From assembly GCF_014205635.1 (NCBI RefSeq), contig NZ_JACIIV010000015.1:1-64000 (forward strand): DNA of 64,000 nucleotides. The letters are read 5' to 3'. Positions 1 to 8,623 of this stretch are shown piece by piece. A program made the position numbers and the translations under genes. The notes below the pieces were generated by a model that was given only the letters and a program-made list of their open reading frames with translations, was not told the origin of the DNA and made no database searches. Each line of letters starts with the position of its first letter. Position 1 is the stretch's first letter. Source of the stretch: Polymorphobacter multimanifer (GTDB taxonomy: Bacteria; Pseudomonadota; Alphaproteobacteria; Sphingomonadales; Sphingomonadaceae).

Positions 1-43
1 TCAACTCAGGCTTCGTAAGCTGCTCAAGTTCCTCGCGATTCAT
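1..43 (-). CDS. 5' end of an unidentified minus-strand gene, cut by the window edge
   Basis: An ATG at 41-43 on the minus strand opens a frame that runs off the left edge and reads MNREELEQLTKPEL. The run of Glu, Leu and Lys suggests a helical start, and the pattern loosely recalls N-termini of H-NS-like or transposase proteins. Fourteen residues cannot support a call. No convincing Shine-Dalgarno sequence precedes the ATG, so the start is uncertain. Confidence 0.3.
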   Translation of the reverse strand, partial: MNREELEQLTKPEL

Positions 44-67
44 GGATAGTGTGAATCATAGACGCGA

Positions 68-82
68 CCCCTTGGCAAGGGG
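68..82. repeat. Short palindrome CCCCTTG-G-CAAGGGG
   Basis: A perfect 7-bp palindrome around a single G lies between the partial gene at the left edge and the small reading frame at 91-156. The central gap is too small for a stable hairpin unless inner pairs open, so it could equally be a protein-binding site. No function can be assigned. Confidence 0.3.
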
Positions 83-90
83 GTGGGTAA

Positions 91-156
91 TTACAGCGCC
101 GCCGCCGAGGCGCCAATCGAAATCGCCAACGCCAACAACAATCCGGAAGTCTTCAT
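91..156 (-). CDS. Possible 21-residue hydrophobic peptide
   Basis: An ATG at 154-156 preceded by GAGGAAAAG opens a 21-codon frame. It has a Lys at position 2, a hydrophobic core and an Ala/Ser/Gly-rich end, which is the look of a signal peptide with almost no mature part. It could be a small membrane peptide, a decayed secreted protein or chance. The good ribosome binding site is the only reason to list it. Confidence 0.3.
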   Translation of the reverse strand: MKTSGLLLALAISIGASAAAL

Positions 157-177
157 TGCATCTTTTCCTCATTGATA

Positions 178-210
178 TCGCGTCATCGGTTACGACAACC
201 GAAACCGCGA
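178..210. repeat. Imperfect inverted repeat between oxyR and the small reading frame
   Basis: TCGCG at 178-182 and TCGGTT at 186-191 pair with AACCGA at 197-202 and CGCGA at 206-210. This gives a two-part stem with a 3x3 internal loop and a 5-nt apical loop. It lies downstream of oxyR and just upstream of the small frame at 91-156. No T-run follows, so it is at best a weak terminator or an RNA structure in a 5' leader. Confidence 0.35.
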
Positions 211-265
211 CACAAGATGAGAAACCATTATTTTGCAATTAGTTACGGCTATTAGGGCTAACGCT

Positions 266-1189
266 TCACTGTTCTGGAAGTGCATTGCCTCTTGCCGTGC
301 CGGGCTCGCGCAAGCCAGCGCCCAGCAGCCGGAATTCCTCGGCGCGTGGGCTGCCGCTGCGCCAGGCCAGCGCAATGGTGCGCGCGGCATCCCCTTCCAG
401 CGGGCGCGCGATCAGCCCCGTGTCTTCGAGAATGCCGCCATCGAGCGCCATCTTCGGCACCAGCGTCTGCCCCAGTCGGCCAGCCACCATCTGCACAAGT
501 GTCACCAGCGATGTGCCGCGGTGGCCCGGGTCGGCACGCAATTCCGGGCGGCCGCAGGCGGCAAGTGCCTGGTCCTTGAGGCAATGCCCGTCTTCCAGCA
601 GCAGCAGGTCGGTATCGTGGATCGAATCCGGCGACACGAACGGCGGCGGATCGCGCCGGTCGCGCGGATGGAAAACGAGGAAAAAGGCATCATCGAACAG
701 CGCCATCGTCTCCACCGCCCCGCAGTCCCAGGGCAGCGCCAGCAGCACCGCATCGAGCTGGCCACGCGCCAGCGCCTCGCACGCCGCATGGCTCATCGCC
801 TCGCGCAGGTAGAGCTTGAGCTCGGGATAGGCCTGGCGGAGTGCGGGCAGCACGCGCGGCAGCAGATAGGGGGCGATGGTGGGGATGACGCCGAGCCGCA
901 GTTCGCCGGTGAGCGGGCGGGCCGAAGCGCGGGTGAGCCCGGCCAGCGCATCGGCTTCGCGCAACACATCATAGGCCTTGGCCACCACCCGCTCGCCGAG
1001 CGGCGTGAAGCGCACCACGCGGCGATTGCGCTCGACAAGCTGCACGCCGAGCAGTGTTTCGAGCTCGCGCAGTCCGGCGGACAATGTGCTCTGCGTCACG
1101 AAGCACGCCTCGGCAGCACGTCCGAAATGACCATGGATGTGCAACGCGGCAAGATACTGGAGTTGCTTCAGCGTCGGCAGGAATGTCAT
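266..1189 (-). CDS. oxyR: OxyR, hydrogen-peroxide-sensing LysR-family regulator
   Basis: A 307-residue LysR-type regulator with an N-terminal winged helix-turn-helix (about 1-62, HFGRAAEACFVTQSTLSAGL) and a C-terminal sensor domain. The sensor carries the redox signature GHCLKDQALAAC: C203 and C212 are nine residues apart, as for C199 and C208 in E. coli OxyR, where peroxide forms an activating disulfide. The gene is divergent from ahpC-ahpD, the classic OxyR targets, with about 105 bp between the start codons. The ATG start fits the usual LysR N-terminus. OxyR is probably autoregulated from the shared intergenic region. Confidence 0.93.
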   Translation of the reverse strand: MTFLPTLKQLQYLAALHIHGHFGRAAEACFVTQSTLSAGLRELETLLGVQLVERNRRVVRFTPLGERVVAKAYDVLREADALAGLTRASARPLTGELRLGVIPTIAPYLLPRVLPALRQAYPELKLYLREAMSHAACEALARGQLDAVLLALPWDCGAVETMALFDDAFFLVFHPRDRRDPPPFVSPDSIHDTDLLLLEDGHCLKDQALAACGRPELRADPGHRGTSLVTLVQMVAGRLGQTLVPKMALDGGILEDTGLIARPLEGDAARTIALAWRSGSPRAEEFRLLGAGLREPGTARGNALPEQ

Positions 1190-1202
1190 CGATTAACTCG
1201 AT
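1188..1202. promoter_or_regulatory. Candidate OxyR operator in the oxyR/ahpC intergenic region
   Basis: ATCG-N7-CGAT at 1188-1202 is a dyad with the arm length and spacing of an OxyR half-site (ATAG-N7-CTAT) and contains a T-N11-A LysR motif. A further ATCG at 1219-1222 lies 16 bp downstream. The dyad overlaps the oxyR start codon, which would suit autorepression. The match rests on symmetry and context only. Confidence 0.35.
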
Positions 1203-1294
1203 ATGTAACAGTCAAATTATCGATTGGATTTGTAGAGCGGGTTTCGCCAGTGAGCAATGGCGATTTCACGCAACCCGAATCACAGGAGCATCTC

Positions 1295-1843
1295 ATGGCC
1301 CTTACCGTTGGCGATACCGTCCCCTCGTTCGAACTTCCCGTCCAGCAGGGCATCGGCGCCCTTCCCGATGGCGAAACGCTCGACATCACCACCGCATACC
1401 CGAACAAGTGGAAGGTGCTGTTCTACTGGCCGAAGGATTTCACCTTCGTCTGCCCGACCGAAATCATCGGCTATGGCGACCTCAAGAGTGACTTCGAGGA
1501 CCGCGACGCCGTGCTGATCGGCGCCTCGACCGACACCGATTTCGTCCACTTTGCCTGGCGCAAGTCGGACGAGCGTCTGGCCGCAGCCGATTTCCCCTGG
1601 CTGGCCGACAACTCCAAGCACCTCGCCGATGCACTCGGCATCATCGTCAAGGACGCTGGCGTGGCGCTGCGCGCGACCTTCATCATCGATCCGGACAATG
1701 TCATCCAGCATGTCACGATCAACGGCCTCAACGTCGGCCGCAACCCCGCCGAAACGCTGCGCATCCTCGATGCGCTGCAGACCGACGAGCTGTGCCCGTG
1801 CAACTGGAGCGAAGGGCAAGAGGTTCTCAAGCCCGCCGCGTAA
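1295..1843 (+). CDS. ahpC: AhpC-type peroxiredoxin
   Basis: A 182-residue thiol peroxidase that reduces hydrogen and alkyl peroxides in the cytoplasm. The peroxidatic cysteine is C53 in FVCPTE; the C-terminal LCPCNW supplies C167 and C169, the resolving region of AhpC proteins that work with AhpD. The ATG at 1295 follows CAGGAGCA and starts right before the thioredoxin fold. The frame is open much further upstream, but that part is antisense to oxyR and is not coding. It is followed at 81 bp by ahpD, so the pair is probably one OxyR-controlled transcript. Confidence 0.95.
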   Translation: MALTVGDTVPSFELPVQQGIGALPDGETLDITTAYPNKWKVLFYWPKDFTFVCPTEIIGYGDLKSDFEDRDAVLIGASTDTDFVHFAWRKSDERLAAADFPWLADNSKHLADALGIIVKDAGVALRATFIIDPDNVIQHVTINGLNVGRNPAETLRILDALQTDELCPCNWSEGQEVLKPAA

Positions 1844-1924
1844 ACTCGATATCGCCGCATGACAGGAGGGCGCGGGCCTCGCCTGCGCCCTTCTTCATGC
1901 CCGTTTTCCCTGAAAGGACACCCC

Positions 1925-2443
1925 ATGCTCTTCTCCGAACTCGCCAAGACGCTGCCCGATTATGCCAAGGACCAGCGGCTCAACGTCTCCAGCCTGATTT
2001 CCGAGCAGCTGCTCACCGACCAGCAGAAGTGGGGCACCTTCGTCGCCTGCGCGCACGCCACTGCGTACAAGCCGCTCATCGACGCGGTGGAAGCCGAAGC
2101 CGCCGACAAGCTGACGCCCGAAGCGATGAACGCCGCCAAGGCCGCCGCCAGCATCATGGCGATGAACAACATCTACTATCGCTTCACCCACCTCGCCTCG
2201 CGCCCCGAATATCGCACCATGCCGGCCCGGTTGCGCATGAACGTCATCGGTGCCCCCGGCATCGACAAGGCCGATTTCGAGCTGTTCAGCCTCGCCGTCT
2301 CGGCGATCAACGGCTGCGGCATGTGCATCGACAGCCATGACAAGGTGCTTGCCCAGCACGGCATGGCCGCCGACAAGATCCAGACCTCGGTGCGCATCGC
2401 CTCGGTCGTCCATGCCGTGGCGCGCACGCTCCAGGCCATGTGA
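1925..2443 (+). CDS. ahpD: AhpD alkylhydroperoxidase / AhpC reductant
   Basis: A 172-residue carboxymuconolactone-decarboxylase-fold protein. NGCGMCIDSH gives the CxxC pair C131/C134 and H138, with E119 upstream; this matches the E118-C130-C133-H137 proton-relay set of Mycobacterium tuberculosis AhpD. AhpD reduces oxidised AhpC with electrons from a lipoylated partner. The start at 1925 follows GAAAGGAC. Position and orientation behind ahpC support joint function and OxyR control. Confidence 0.94.
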   Translation: MLFSELAKTLPDYAKDQRLNVSSLISEQLLTDQQKWGTFVACAHATAYKPLIDAVEAEAADKLTPEAMNAAKAAASIMAMNNIYYRFTHLASRPEYRTMPARLRMNVIGAPGIDKADFELFSLAVSAINGCGMCIDSHDKVLAQHGMAADKIQTSVRIASVVHAVARTLQAM

Positions 2444-2451
2444 TGCCCTTC

Positions 2452-2496
2452 GCAGCCCGGCGCTCCCCCGCACGACAAGAACTGGCGCCGGGCTGC
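2452..2496 (+). terminator. Long GC-rich hairpin after ahpD
   Basis: GCAGCCCGGCGC (2452-2463) and GCGCCGGGCTGC (2485-2496) form a perfect 12-bp stem with a 21-nt loop directly behind the ahpD stop. The following AATTAGG is not a U-tract, so it may terminate imperfectly or protect the 3' end of the ahpCD message. Confidence 0.6.
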
Positions 2497-2559
2497 AATT
2501 AGGATTATCTGGCACAAAAGCCGAGCTTGTCAGCCGACTCGTCTGGGCGGAGTATTGCC

Positions 2560-3237
2560 ATGGCTTTCGCCTTTCTCGATTCGATCAAGTCGCGTGATCC
2601 CGCCCCGCGCTCGCGCTGGGAGATCCTCACCTATCCAGGTGTCTGGGCGCTCGGCTTCCACCGTGTCGCGCACGCCCTGTTCACGGCACGGCTGTTCCTG
2701 CTGGCGCGCATCGTCAACCACATCAGCCGGCTGTTGACGGCGATCGACATCCATCCCGGCGCGCAGATCGGCCGCAATTTCTTCATCGATCACGGCTTTG
2801 TCGTCATCGGCGAGACGGCGGTGATCGGCGATGACGTGACCATCTACCAGTGCGTCACGCTGGGCGGCACCGATCCGGCGAACGGCGTCCCCGGCAAGCG
2901 CCACCCGACGCTGGAAAACGGCGTCATCATCGGCTCGGGCGCACAGGTGCTGGGGCCGATCACTGTCGGTGCCCGCGCCCGCGTCGGCGCCAATGCCGTC
3001 GTCACCCGCGATGTGCCGGCGGGTGCCACCATGGTCGGCATCCCGGCGCGCGCCGTGCCGGTGGAGGCCGAAGTCAAGGCCAAGGACTTCATGCCCTATG
3101 GCACGCCGTGCGCGCAGAAGTTCGATCCCGAAACGCAGAAGCTCGAACTGCTGCGCTGCGAGATCGAGACGCTGCGCGCCCGGCTCGATGCCATTACCAG
3201 CGAACAGCAACCCCAAGAAAACAAGAAGGTCGGCTGA
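2560..3237 (+). CDS. cysE: Serine O-acetyltransferase
   Basis: A 225-residue left-handed beta-helix acetyltransferase that makes O-acetylserine for cysteine synthesis. It has the short N-terminal helical domain (about 1-60), the [17 protein letters not shown] segment with the catalytic-site histidine and DHG, and hexapeptide repeats through about residue 165. A polar 60-residue tail follows ([14 protein letters not shown], then a coiled-coil-like end), as in EpsC/CysE short forms. The ATG at 2560 follows GGGCGGAG. Cysteine supply beside peroxide-defence genes is a sensible setting. The next gene starts 3 nt after the stop. Confidence 0.88.
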   Translation: MAFAFLDSIKSRDPAPRSRWEILTYPGVWALGFHRVAHALFTARLFLLARIVNHISRLLTAIDIHPGAQIGRNFFIDHGFVVIGETAVIGDDVTIYQCVTLGGTDPANGVPGKRHPTLENGVIIGSGAQVLGPITVGARARVGANAVVTRDVPAGATMVGIPARAVPVEAEVKAKDFMPYGTPCAQKFDPETQKLELLRCEIETLRARLDAITSEQQPQENKKVG

Positions 3238-3240
3238 CTC

Positions 3241-3591
3241 TTGGAGAATGTGACCCCGCTGCGCACCCCCCGGAGCACCGGCGCCGAGCCGCAGGTCGCC
3301 TTCACCCGCCCCGAACTCGACCGCATCCTCTCCCTCTACGGCCGCATGGTCGCCGCCGGCCTGTGGCGGGATTATGCCCTCACCTTCGGCCCGCGCACCG
3401 CCAGCTTCAGCGGCTTCCGCCGCACCGCCGAAAACCCCGAGGCGCGCATCGTCAAGGACCCGGCACTGCGGTTGAAGCAGGGCGAATGGATCCTCTATGG
3501 CGAGGGCGGCGTTGTGCTCAAGCGCGGCCACGATCTCGCCGGCGTCCTGGCCCCACTCGAGCGCCGCCTGGTGAAGATCGTCGAGGGATGA
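3241..3591 (+). CDS. DUF2794 family protein
   Basis: A 116-residue protein with the alphaproteobacterial DUF2794 pattern: RPELDRILSLYGRMVAAGLWRDYAL, FRRTAE, QGEWILYGEGG and a C-terminal KRGHDLAGVL. Its function is not known. The frame opens with TTG at 3241, 3 nt after cysE. GTG at 3250 is an alternative, but the GGAGA before it sits very close. It overlaps the next gene by ATGA, so cysE, this gene and the GFA protein are likely one transcript. Confidence 0.75.
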   Translation: MENVTPLRTPRSTGAEPQVAFTRPELDRILSLYGRMVAAGLWRDYALTFGPRTASFSGFRRTAENPEARIVKDPALRLKQGEWILYGEGGVVLKRGHDLAGVLAPLERRLVKIVEG

Positions 3592-4001
3592 GCGCCGAGG
3601 GGCTTGCCGGCGGTTGCCACTGCGGCCGCATCCGCTTCGCCGTGCCACTGTCCGCACTGCTCGGCACCGGCTATTGCCATTGCTCGATCTGCCGCCGCCT
3701 CTCCGGCGGTCCGGTCAACGCCTGGGTCGCCGTCGATCCGCAGGCGCTGCGCGTGGAGGGCGATCCCCGCCGCTACCGCTCCTCGGCCACCGGAACCCGC
3801 GCCTTTTGCGACGATTGCGGCGGGCAGCTCTGGTTCGCGCCCGACGACGGCAGCTTCATCACCCTCAACGCCACCGGCTTTGACGATCCGGAGGCTCACG
3901 CGGTGCGGCCGACGCTCCACGTCTACGAGGCCGACCGGCTGTGCTGGTTCGACATCGCCGACAAGCTGCCGCGCCATGCCGGCGGGTCGCAGCCCGACTG
4001 A
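3588..4001 (+). CDS. GFA-family zinc protein (formaldehyde-activating-enzyme-like)
   Basis: A 137-residue protein with the glutathione-dependent formaldehyde-activating (Gfa/CENP-V) fold. Zinc ligands are visible in GGCHCGRI, YCHCSICRRLSG and CDDCGG. Members bind structural and catalytic zinc; substrates are mostly unproven, so S-hydroxymethylglutathione synthesis should not be assumed. The start overlaps the DUF2794 stop. The stop lies one base from the stop of the convergent SDR gene. Confidence 0.85.
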   Translation: MSAEGLAGGCHCGRIRFAVPLSALLGTGYCHCSICRRLSGGPVNAWVAVDPQALRVEGDPRRYRSSATGTRAFCDDCGGQLWFAPDDGSFITLNATGFDDPEAHAVRPTLHVYEADRLCWFDIADKLPRHAGGSQPD

Positions 4002-4002
4002 G

Positions 4003-4899
4003 CTAGCGCTGCCCGCCCAGGGCAACCGCGCCTTGCGCAGCGCCGGTGTCGGGAACGATTTCGCCGGTGCGATCGCTGATTTCGTCGAAGCGCGCCGCGA
4101 TCGTCTCGGCCGACATGTCTTCGGCCGCGACATGGATGCCGCGCGTCAGCGTCACATAGGCACGCTCGAAGCCGCCGCCGCCGGCGTTGATGATGGCATT
4201 GGTCGGCGCCTCGTCGCTCACCAGATACACCGCCGCCGGTGCCACCGTCTCCGGCCCCATCTTCGCCAGCAGCTCGGGCGGCATCAGGTCCTCGGTCATC
4301 CGCGTCGCCGCAAGCGGGGCGATGGTGTTGACCTTAACGTTGTACTTCGCTCCCTCGAGCGCCAGCGTCTTCATCAGCCCGACCAGCGCCAGCTTGGCAG
4401 CGCCATAATTGGCCTGGCCGAAATTGCCGTAGAGCCCGGTCGAGGAGGTTGTCATCAGGATACGGCCATAGGCCTGCTCGCGCATGATCTCCCACACCGC
4501 CTTGGTGCAGATGACCGACCCCATCAGATGCACGTCGGTCACCTGCCGAAAGTCCTCGATCGTCATCTTGACGAAGGTCTTGTCGCGCAGGATGCCGGCG
4601 TTGTTGACGAGGATATCGATCCGGCCCCAGCGCTCCTTCACGAAAGCGACCATCTTCTCGACAGCGGCAGCATCGGTGACGCTCGCTCCGTTCGCCATCG
4701 CCTCGCCGCCGGCCGCAACGATCTCGTCGACCACCGCCTGCGCCGCCGAAAGCGAGCTTCCGGTGCCATCGCGCGATCCGCCCAGATCATTGACCACAAC
4801 CTTGGCGCCGCGCCGCGCCAGCTCGAGCGCATAGGCGCGCCCGAGGCCGCCGCCGGCCCCGGTGACGATGGCAACACGGTCTGCAAAACTGATCGTCAT
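4003..4899 (-). CDS. SDR-family NAD(P)-dependent dehydrogenase, (3R)-hydroxyacyl-CoA dehydrogenase-like
   Basis: A 298-residue short-chain dehydrogenase. It has TGAGGGLG for the dinucleotide, NNAG, and the catalytic Ser-Tyr-Lys in SSTGLYGNFGQANYGAAK. The long insert VVNDLGGSRDGTGSS and the SITY-like context resemble the dehydrogenase part of peroxisomal multifunctional enzyme type 2, so beta-oxidation or a related acyl-CoA step is possible. The substrate cannot be read from sequence. About 80 bp separate it from the phoB stop upstream on the same strand. Confidence 0.82.
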   Translation of the reverse strand: MTISFADRVAIVTGAGGGLGRAYALELARRGAKVVVNDLGGSRDGTGSSLSAAQAVVDEIVAAGGEAMANGASVTDAAAVEKMVAFVKERWGRIDILVNNAGILRDKTFVKMTIEDFRQVTDVHLMGSVICTKAVWEIMREQAYGRILMTTSSTGLYGNFGQANYGAAKLALVGLMKTLALEGAKYNVKVNTIAPLAATRMTEDLMPPELLAKMGPETVAPAAVYLVSDEAPTNAIINAGGGGFERAYVTLTRGIHVAAEDMSAETIAARFDEISDRTGEIVPDTGAAQGAVALGGQR

Positions 4900-4978
4900 A
4901 CGCTAATCACGCCCCTGATGTTCAAGGCGCGCTGTCTATCGCAACCGAGCCGAGCCGCAAAGCTCAAATGGATGCGTC

Positions 4979-5695
4979 TCAGGCCCGCAGAAGCACCGGC
5001 TCCGAGTCGAGCGCATAGCCCGCCGAGCGCACGGTGCGGATCACATCGGGAAGCTCCTGCGTGCCAGGCCCGGCGTTGATCGCCTTGCGCAGCCGGCGGA
5101 TATGCACATCCACCGTGCGCTGCTCGACATAGACATCGCGCCCCCACACCGCATCGAGCAGTTGCTCGCGGCTGAAGACCCGGCCGGGATGCTCGAGGAA
5201 GTGGCGCAGCAGCCGGAATTCGGTCGGCCCCAGCTGCACCACCCGGCCGTCGCGCGTCACCTTGTGCGCCGATGTGTCCATGTTGATTCCGGCATAATCG
5301 AGGTTGCCGCCAGAAAGTGCAGGCCGCAGCCGCCGCAGCAACGCCCGGATGCGGGCAACGAGCTCGCGCGGCGAGAAAGGCTTGGTCACGTAATCGTCAG
5401 CACCCGTCTCTAGCCCGCGGATGCGATCGGCTTCCTCGGCACGCGCGGTCAGCATCACGATGGGCAGGTTGGCGGTGGCCGGCGCGCGGCGCAGCCGGCG
5501 GCAGACCTCGATGCCCGAGAGGTTGGCGATCATCCAGTCGAGAATCACCAGATCAGGCTTCTCCTCCTGCGCCAGCACCAGGGCTTCCTCGCCGTCGCCG
5601 GTGCGAATCACATCGAAATTCTCCTTCTCGAGATTGTAGCTCACCAGCTCCACGAGATGGGCATCGTCTTCGACCAGCAGGATCTTGGGGCGCAT
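4979..5695 (-). CDS. phoB: PhoB, phosphate-regulon response regulator
   Basis: A 238-residue OmpR/PhoB-type regulator. The receiver domain (1-120) has the acidic pair E9/D10/D11, phosphoacceptor D53 (LVILDW), T83 and K105. The winged-helix DNA-binding domain covers about 135-230 (LGPTEFRLLRHFLEHPGRVFSREQLL). It is phosphorylated by PhoR and binds Pho boxes. It is the last gene of the pst-pho block; its ATG overlaps the phoU stop as ATGA, so the two are translationally coupled. Confidence 0.95.
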   Translation of the reverse strand: MRPKILLVEDDAHLVELVSYNLEKENFDVIRTGDGEEALVLAQEEKPDLVILDWMIANLSGIEVCRRLRRAPATANLPIVMLTARAEEADRIRGLETGADDYVTKPFSPRELVARIRALLRRLRPALSGGNLDYAGINMDTSAHKVTRDGRVVQLGPTEFRLLRHFLEHPGRVFSREQLLDAVWGRDVYVEQRTVDVHIRRLRKAINAGPGTQELPDVIRTVRSAGYALDSEPVLLRA

Positions 5696-6492
5696 CAGTC
5701 ATCCTCCTCAGGGGGGGCTTTGGCGGGGTAGCCTTTGGGTGGGGAGCCTTTGAGGGGCGGAGCGTCGGTGTTGGGAATGGCGTATATGCTGCGGGCGAAC
5801 AGCGCGCTGTCATCGCCCTTGGTCCGCTCGGCCATGCGTTCGCCGGTGACGGCATAATGCACCATCTCGGCGATCGAAGTGGCATGATCGCCGATCCGCT
5901 CGAGGTTCTTGGCGACGAACAGCAGGTGCGTGCTCGGCGTGATGTAATGAGGATTTTCCATCATGAAGGTGAGCAGCGAGCGGAACAGGCTGTTGTAGAA
6001 ATCATCGACCCAGCGGTCGCGCTCGCACACCGTCGCGGCAAGGGCGGCATCGCGATCGACATAGGCATCGAGCACGTCGCGGATCATCCCCACCACGGCG
6101 CGTGCCATTTCGGGAACGATCACCACCGGGCCGATCGGCTGCGCCTGCGACACGGCATAGGCGCGCTTGGCGATGTTCTTCGCATAATCGCCGATCCGCT
6201 CGAGCACATTCGCCATTTTCAGCGCCGCAATGATCTCGCGCAGATCGTCCGCCAGCGGCGCGCGCAATGCGATGATCCGCACCGCCAGCGCCTCGGCTTC
6301 CATTTCCAGCGCATCGATCCGCGCATCATCGCGGACGATCTGCTCGGCCGCCTCGATGTTGCGCGACACCAGCGCATCGACCGCGGCGGCAATCTGCACC
6401 TCGCACAGCCCGCCCATCTGGCTGATGATGGCGCGCAGCTGGCCGATGTCCTCATCGAAGGACTTGACGGTATGGCCGTGGGAGTCTGCCAT
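5695..6492 (-). CDS. phoU: PhoU, negative regulator of phosphate signalling
   Basis: A 265-residue protein with two PhoU three-helix bundles, each with its metal-binding type motif (ERIGDYAKNIA at about 100-110 and ERIGDHATSIAEM at about 200-212). PhoU links PstB activity to PhoR and limits phosphate uptake. The ATG at 6492 starts the typical region HTVKSFDEDIGQLR. The C-terminus carries an extra Pro/Lys-rich tail (PPLKGSPPKGYPAKAPPEEDD) beyond the usual fold. It lies 14 bp from pstB and overlaps phoB. Confidence 0.93.
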   Translation of the reverse strand: MADSHGHTVKSFDEDIGQLRAIISQMGGLCEVQIAAAVDALVSRNIEAAEQIVRDDARIDALEMEAEALAVRIIALRAPLADDLREIIAALKMANVLERIGDYAKNIAKRAYAVSQAQPIGPVVIVPEMARAVVGMIRDVLDAYVDRDAALAATVCERDRWVDDFYNSLFRSLLTFMMENPHYITPSTHLLFVAKNLERIGDHATSIAEMVHYAVTGERMAERTKGDDSALFARSIYAIPNTDAPPLKGSPPKGYPAKAPPEEDD

Positions 6493-6506
6493 GTTCTTGT
6501 CCTGGT

Positions 6507-7304
6507 TCAGCCGTAGCGGCCGGTGATATAGTCCTTGGTGCGACCCTCGGACGGATTGGTGAAGATCGTCGAAGTATCCCCATACTCGACCATCGTCCCC
6601 AGGTGGAAAAACGCCGTCTTCTGGCTCACGCGCGCGGCCTGCTGCATGTTGTGCGTGACGATGATGATGGCATATTTGCCGCGCAGATCGTCGATCAGCT
6701 CCTCGATGCGCGCCGTGGCGATCGGGTCGAGCGCCGAGCATGGTTCATCCATCAAAATCACTTCGGGATCGACGGCAATGGCGCGCGCGATGCACAGCCG
6801 CTGCTGCTGCCCGCCCGACATGGCGGTGCCGCTCTCGCCGAGCCGGTCCTTCACCTCTTCCCACAGCCCGGCGCGGCGCAGCGATCCCTCGACGATGCCG
6901 TCCATATCCGTCTTGTTCGCCGCAAGCCCATGGATTCGCGGGCCATAGGCGATGTTCTCGTAGATCGATTTCGGAAACGGGTTGGGCTTCTGGAAGACCA
7001 TGCCGACGCGCGCGCGCAGCTGCACCACGTCCATCGAGGCTGCATAGATGTCGGTTTCGTCGAGCTTGATCTCGCCCTCCACCCTCGCGCTGTCCACGGT
7101 GTCGTTCATCCGGTTGAAGCAGCGCAGGAAGGTGGACTTGCCGCAGCCCGATGGCCCGATGAACGCCGTCACTTCATCGGCGCGCACATCGAGCGACACA
7201 TTCTTGATCGCCTGCTTGGCGCCATAAAAGACATTGACGCCGCGCGCCGTCATCTTCGGCGGCTGGTTGCTGCCGACTGGTGGTGGTGCGTTGTTGGTGT
7301 TCAC
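6507..7304 (-). CDS. pstB: PstB, phosphate ABC transporter ATPase
   Basis: A 265-residue ATP-binding subunit: Walker [10 protein letters not shown], signature MSGGQQQR, Walker [14 protein letters not shown] and the H-loop THNM. Family hallmarks include [10 protein letters not shown] and [22 protein letters not shown]. The GTG at 7304 is chosen because it overlaps the pstA stop as GTGA and follows GAGAGGCG at good distance. It powers phosphate import through PstCA. Confidence 0.95.
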   Translation of the reverse strand: MNTNNAPPPVGSNQPPKMTARGVNVFYGAKQAIKNVSLDVRADEVTAFIGPSGCGKSTFLRCFNRMNDTVDSARVEGEIKLDETDIYAASMDVVQLRARVGMVFQKPNPFPKSIYENIAYGPRIHGLAANKTDMDGIVEGSLRRAGLWEEVKDRLGESGTAMSGGQQQRLCIARAIAVDPEVILMDEPCSALDPIATARIEELIDDLRGKYAIIIVTHNMQQAARVSQKTAFFHLGTMVEYGDTSTIFTNPSEGRTKDYITGRYG

Positions 7305-8623
7305 CAGCGCCTCTCGAACTTGTTGCGGAGATAGATGGCCACGCTGTTCATGGCGATGAGGATCATCATCAGCACCATGATTGCGGCACTGGTCTTCTCG
7401 ATGAAGCCGCGCGCCACATCGTCGGACCACAGGAACACCTGCACCGGCAGCACCGTTGCCGGCTGGGTGAAGCCTTGCGGAGTATCGACGACAAAGGCGC
7501 GCATGCCGATGAGCAGCAGTGGTGCGGTCTCGCCCAGTGCCCGGGCGATGCCGATGATCGTGCCGGTGAGGATGCCCGGAAGCGCGAGCGGCACCACATG
7601 CTGGAACACCACCTGGATCGGCGAGGCGCCGATGCCAAGGGCTGCATCGCGGATCGACGGCGGCACCGACTTGATCGCCACGCGCGTCGAGATCACGATC
7701 ACCGGCAGCGTCATCAGCGCCAGCGTCAGCCCGCCCACCAGTGGCGCCGAGCGCGGCATGCCGAAGACGTTGAGGAACACCGCCAGCCCGAGCAGCCCGA
7801 AAATGATCGAGGGCACTGCCGCCAGATTGTTGATGCTCACCTCGATGATGTCGGTCCAGCGGTTCCGGGGCGCAAACTCCTCGAGCCAGATCGCGGCACC
7901 GACGCCAACGGGAAAGGACACCGCGATGGTGACCAGTAGCGTGAGCAGGCTGCCGAGTGCGGCTCCCCAGATGCCGGCCAGCTCGGGAACGGTGGAATCG
8001 GCGGTGCTCAGGAAGATGCCGTTGAAGCCGGTGCGAAGCTTGCCCTGGGCCTCCAGCGCCTGCCAGGCACGGATATCCCGGTCAGACACGCCGCGGCTGA
8101 TCTCGGGCGCTTCGAGATCGAACTTGCCCTTGTTGAGCAAGTCGATCGTGCTGCGAACCGGCACCCAGACCTGCTCGGTCTGCCCCAGCAGCGCCGGGTC
8201 CGCCTCCAGCCGGTCGCGCAGTGCCAGCCATGCACCTTCGCTCACCACCGAATCAAAGTCGCCGAGCTGCTCCGAGGCGGCGAGCATCAGCCCGGCGAAA
8301 TCCGCCTGGCGAAACGCAGCCCGCCGCGCCGCCGGGTCGGCGGTGGCGGCAATGCGCCCGGCGTCGAGGCCGAGGATGGCGGGTTCATAGGTCACCGCCA
8401 CCCGCACTTCGGTGTTCAGAAAACCGGTCCAGCCATCGCGCACGATGGTGAACAGCAGAAACACCAGGAAGCTGGCGGCCAGGCCGAGTGCTGCCAGGCC
8501 AAGGAAACGGAAGTTGCGCTCGGCGGCATAGCGGCGCGCGATGCGGCGCTGCATCCGCGTCGACGACCAGTCGGTCGGCTCGCGCTCGACAGGCATGGCG
8601 GTGCTGGATGCAAGCGTGGCCAT
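7301..8623 (-). CDS. pstA: PstA, phosphate ABC transporter permease (DUF3333 type)
   Basis: A 440-residue inner-membrane permease. The first 200 residues are a DUF3333-type extension with one membrane span ([19 protein letters not shown]) and a periplasmic loop, as is common in alphaproteobacteria. The second half is the BPD-transport permease core with the EAA-type loop ([26 protein letters not shown]). The start overlaps the pstC stop (ATGA) and the stop overlaps the pstB start. Confidence 0.93.
   Translation of the reverse strand: MATLASSTAMPVEREPTDWSSTRMQRRIARRYAAERNFRFLGLAALGLAASFLVFLLFTIVRDGWTGFLNTEVRVAVTYEPAILGLDAGRIAATADPAARRAAFRQADFAGLMLAASEQLGDFDSVVSEGAWLALRDRLEADPALLGQTEQVWVPVRSTIDLLNKGKFDLEAPEISRGVSDRDIRAWQALEAQGKLRTGFNGIFLSTADSTVPELAGIWGAALGSLLTLLVTIAVSFPVGVGAAIWLEEFAPRNRWTDIIEVSINNLAAVPSIIFGLLGLAVFLNVFGMPRSAPLVGGLTLALMTLPVIVISTRVAIKSVPPSIRDAALGIGASPIQVVFQHVVPLALPGILTGTIIGIARALGETAPLLLIGMRAFVVDTPQGFTQPATVLPVQVFLWSDDVARGFIEKTSAAIMVLMMILIAMNSVAIYLRNKFERRW

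Noticed and set aside
233-1294. Open frame extending ahpC about 350 codons upstream
   Set aside because: This part is antisense to oxyR, and the AhpC fold plus a ribosome site start at 1295.
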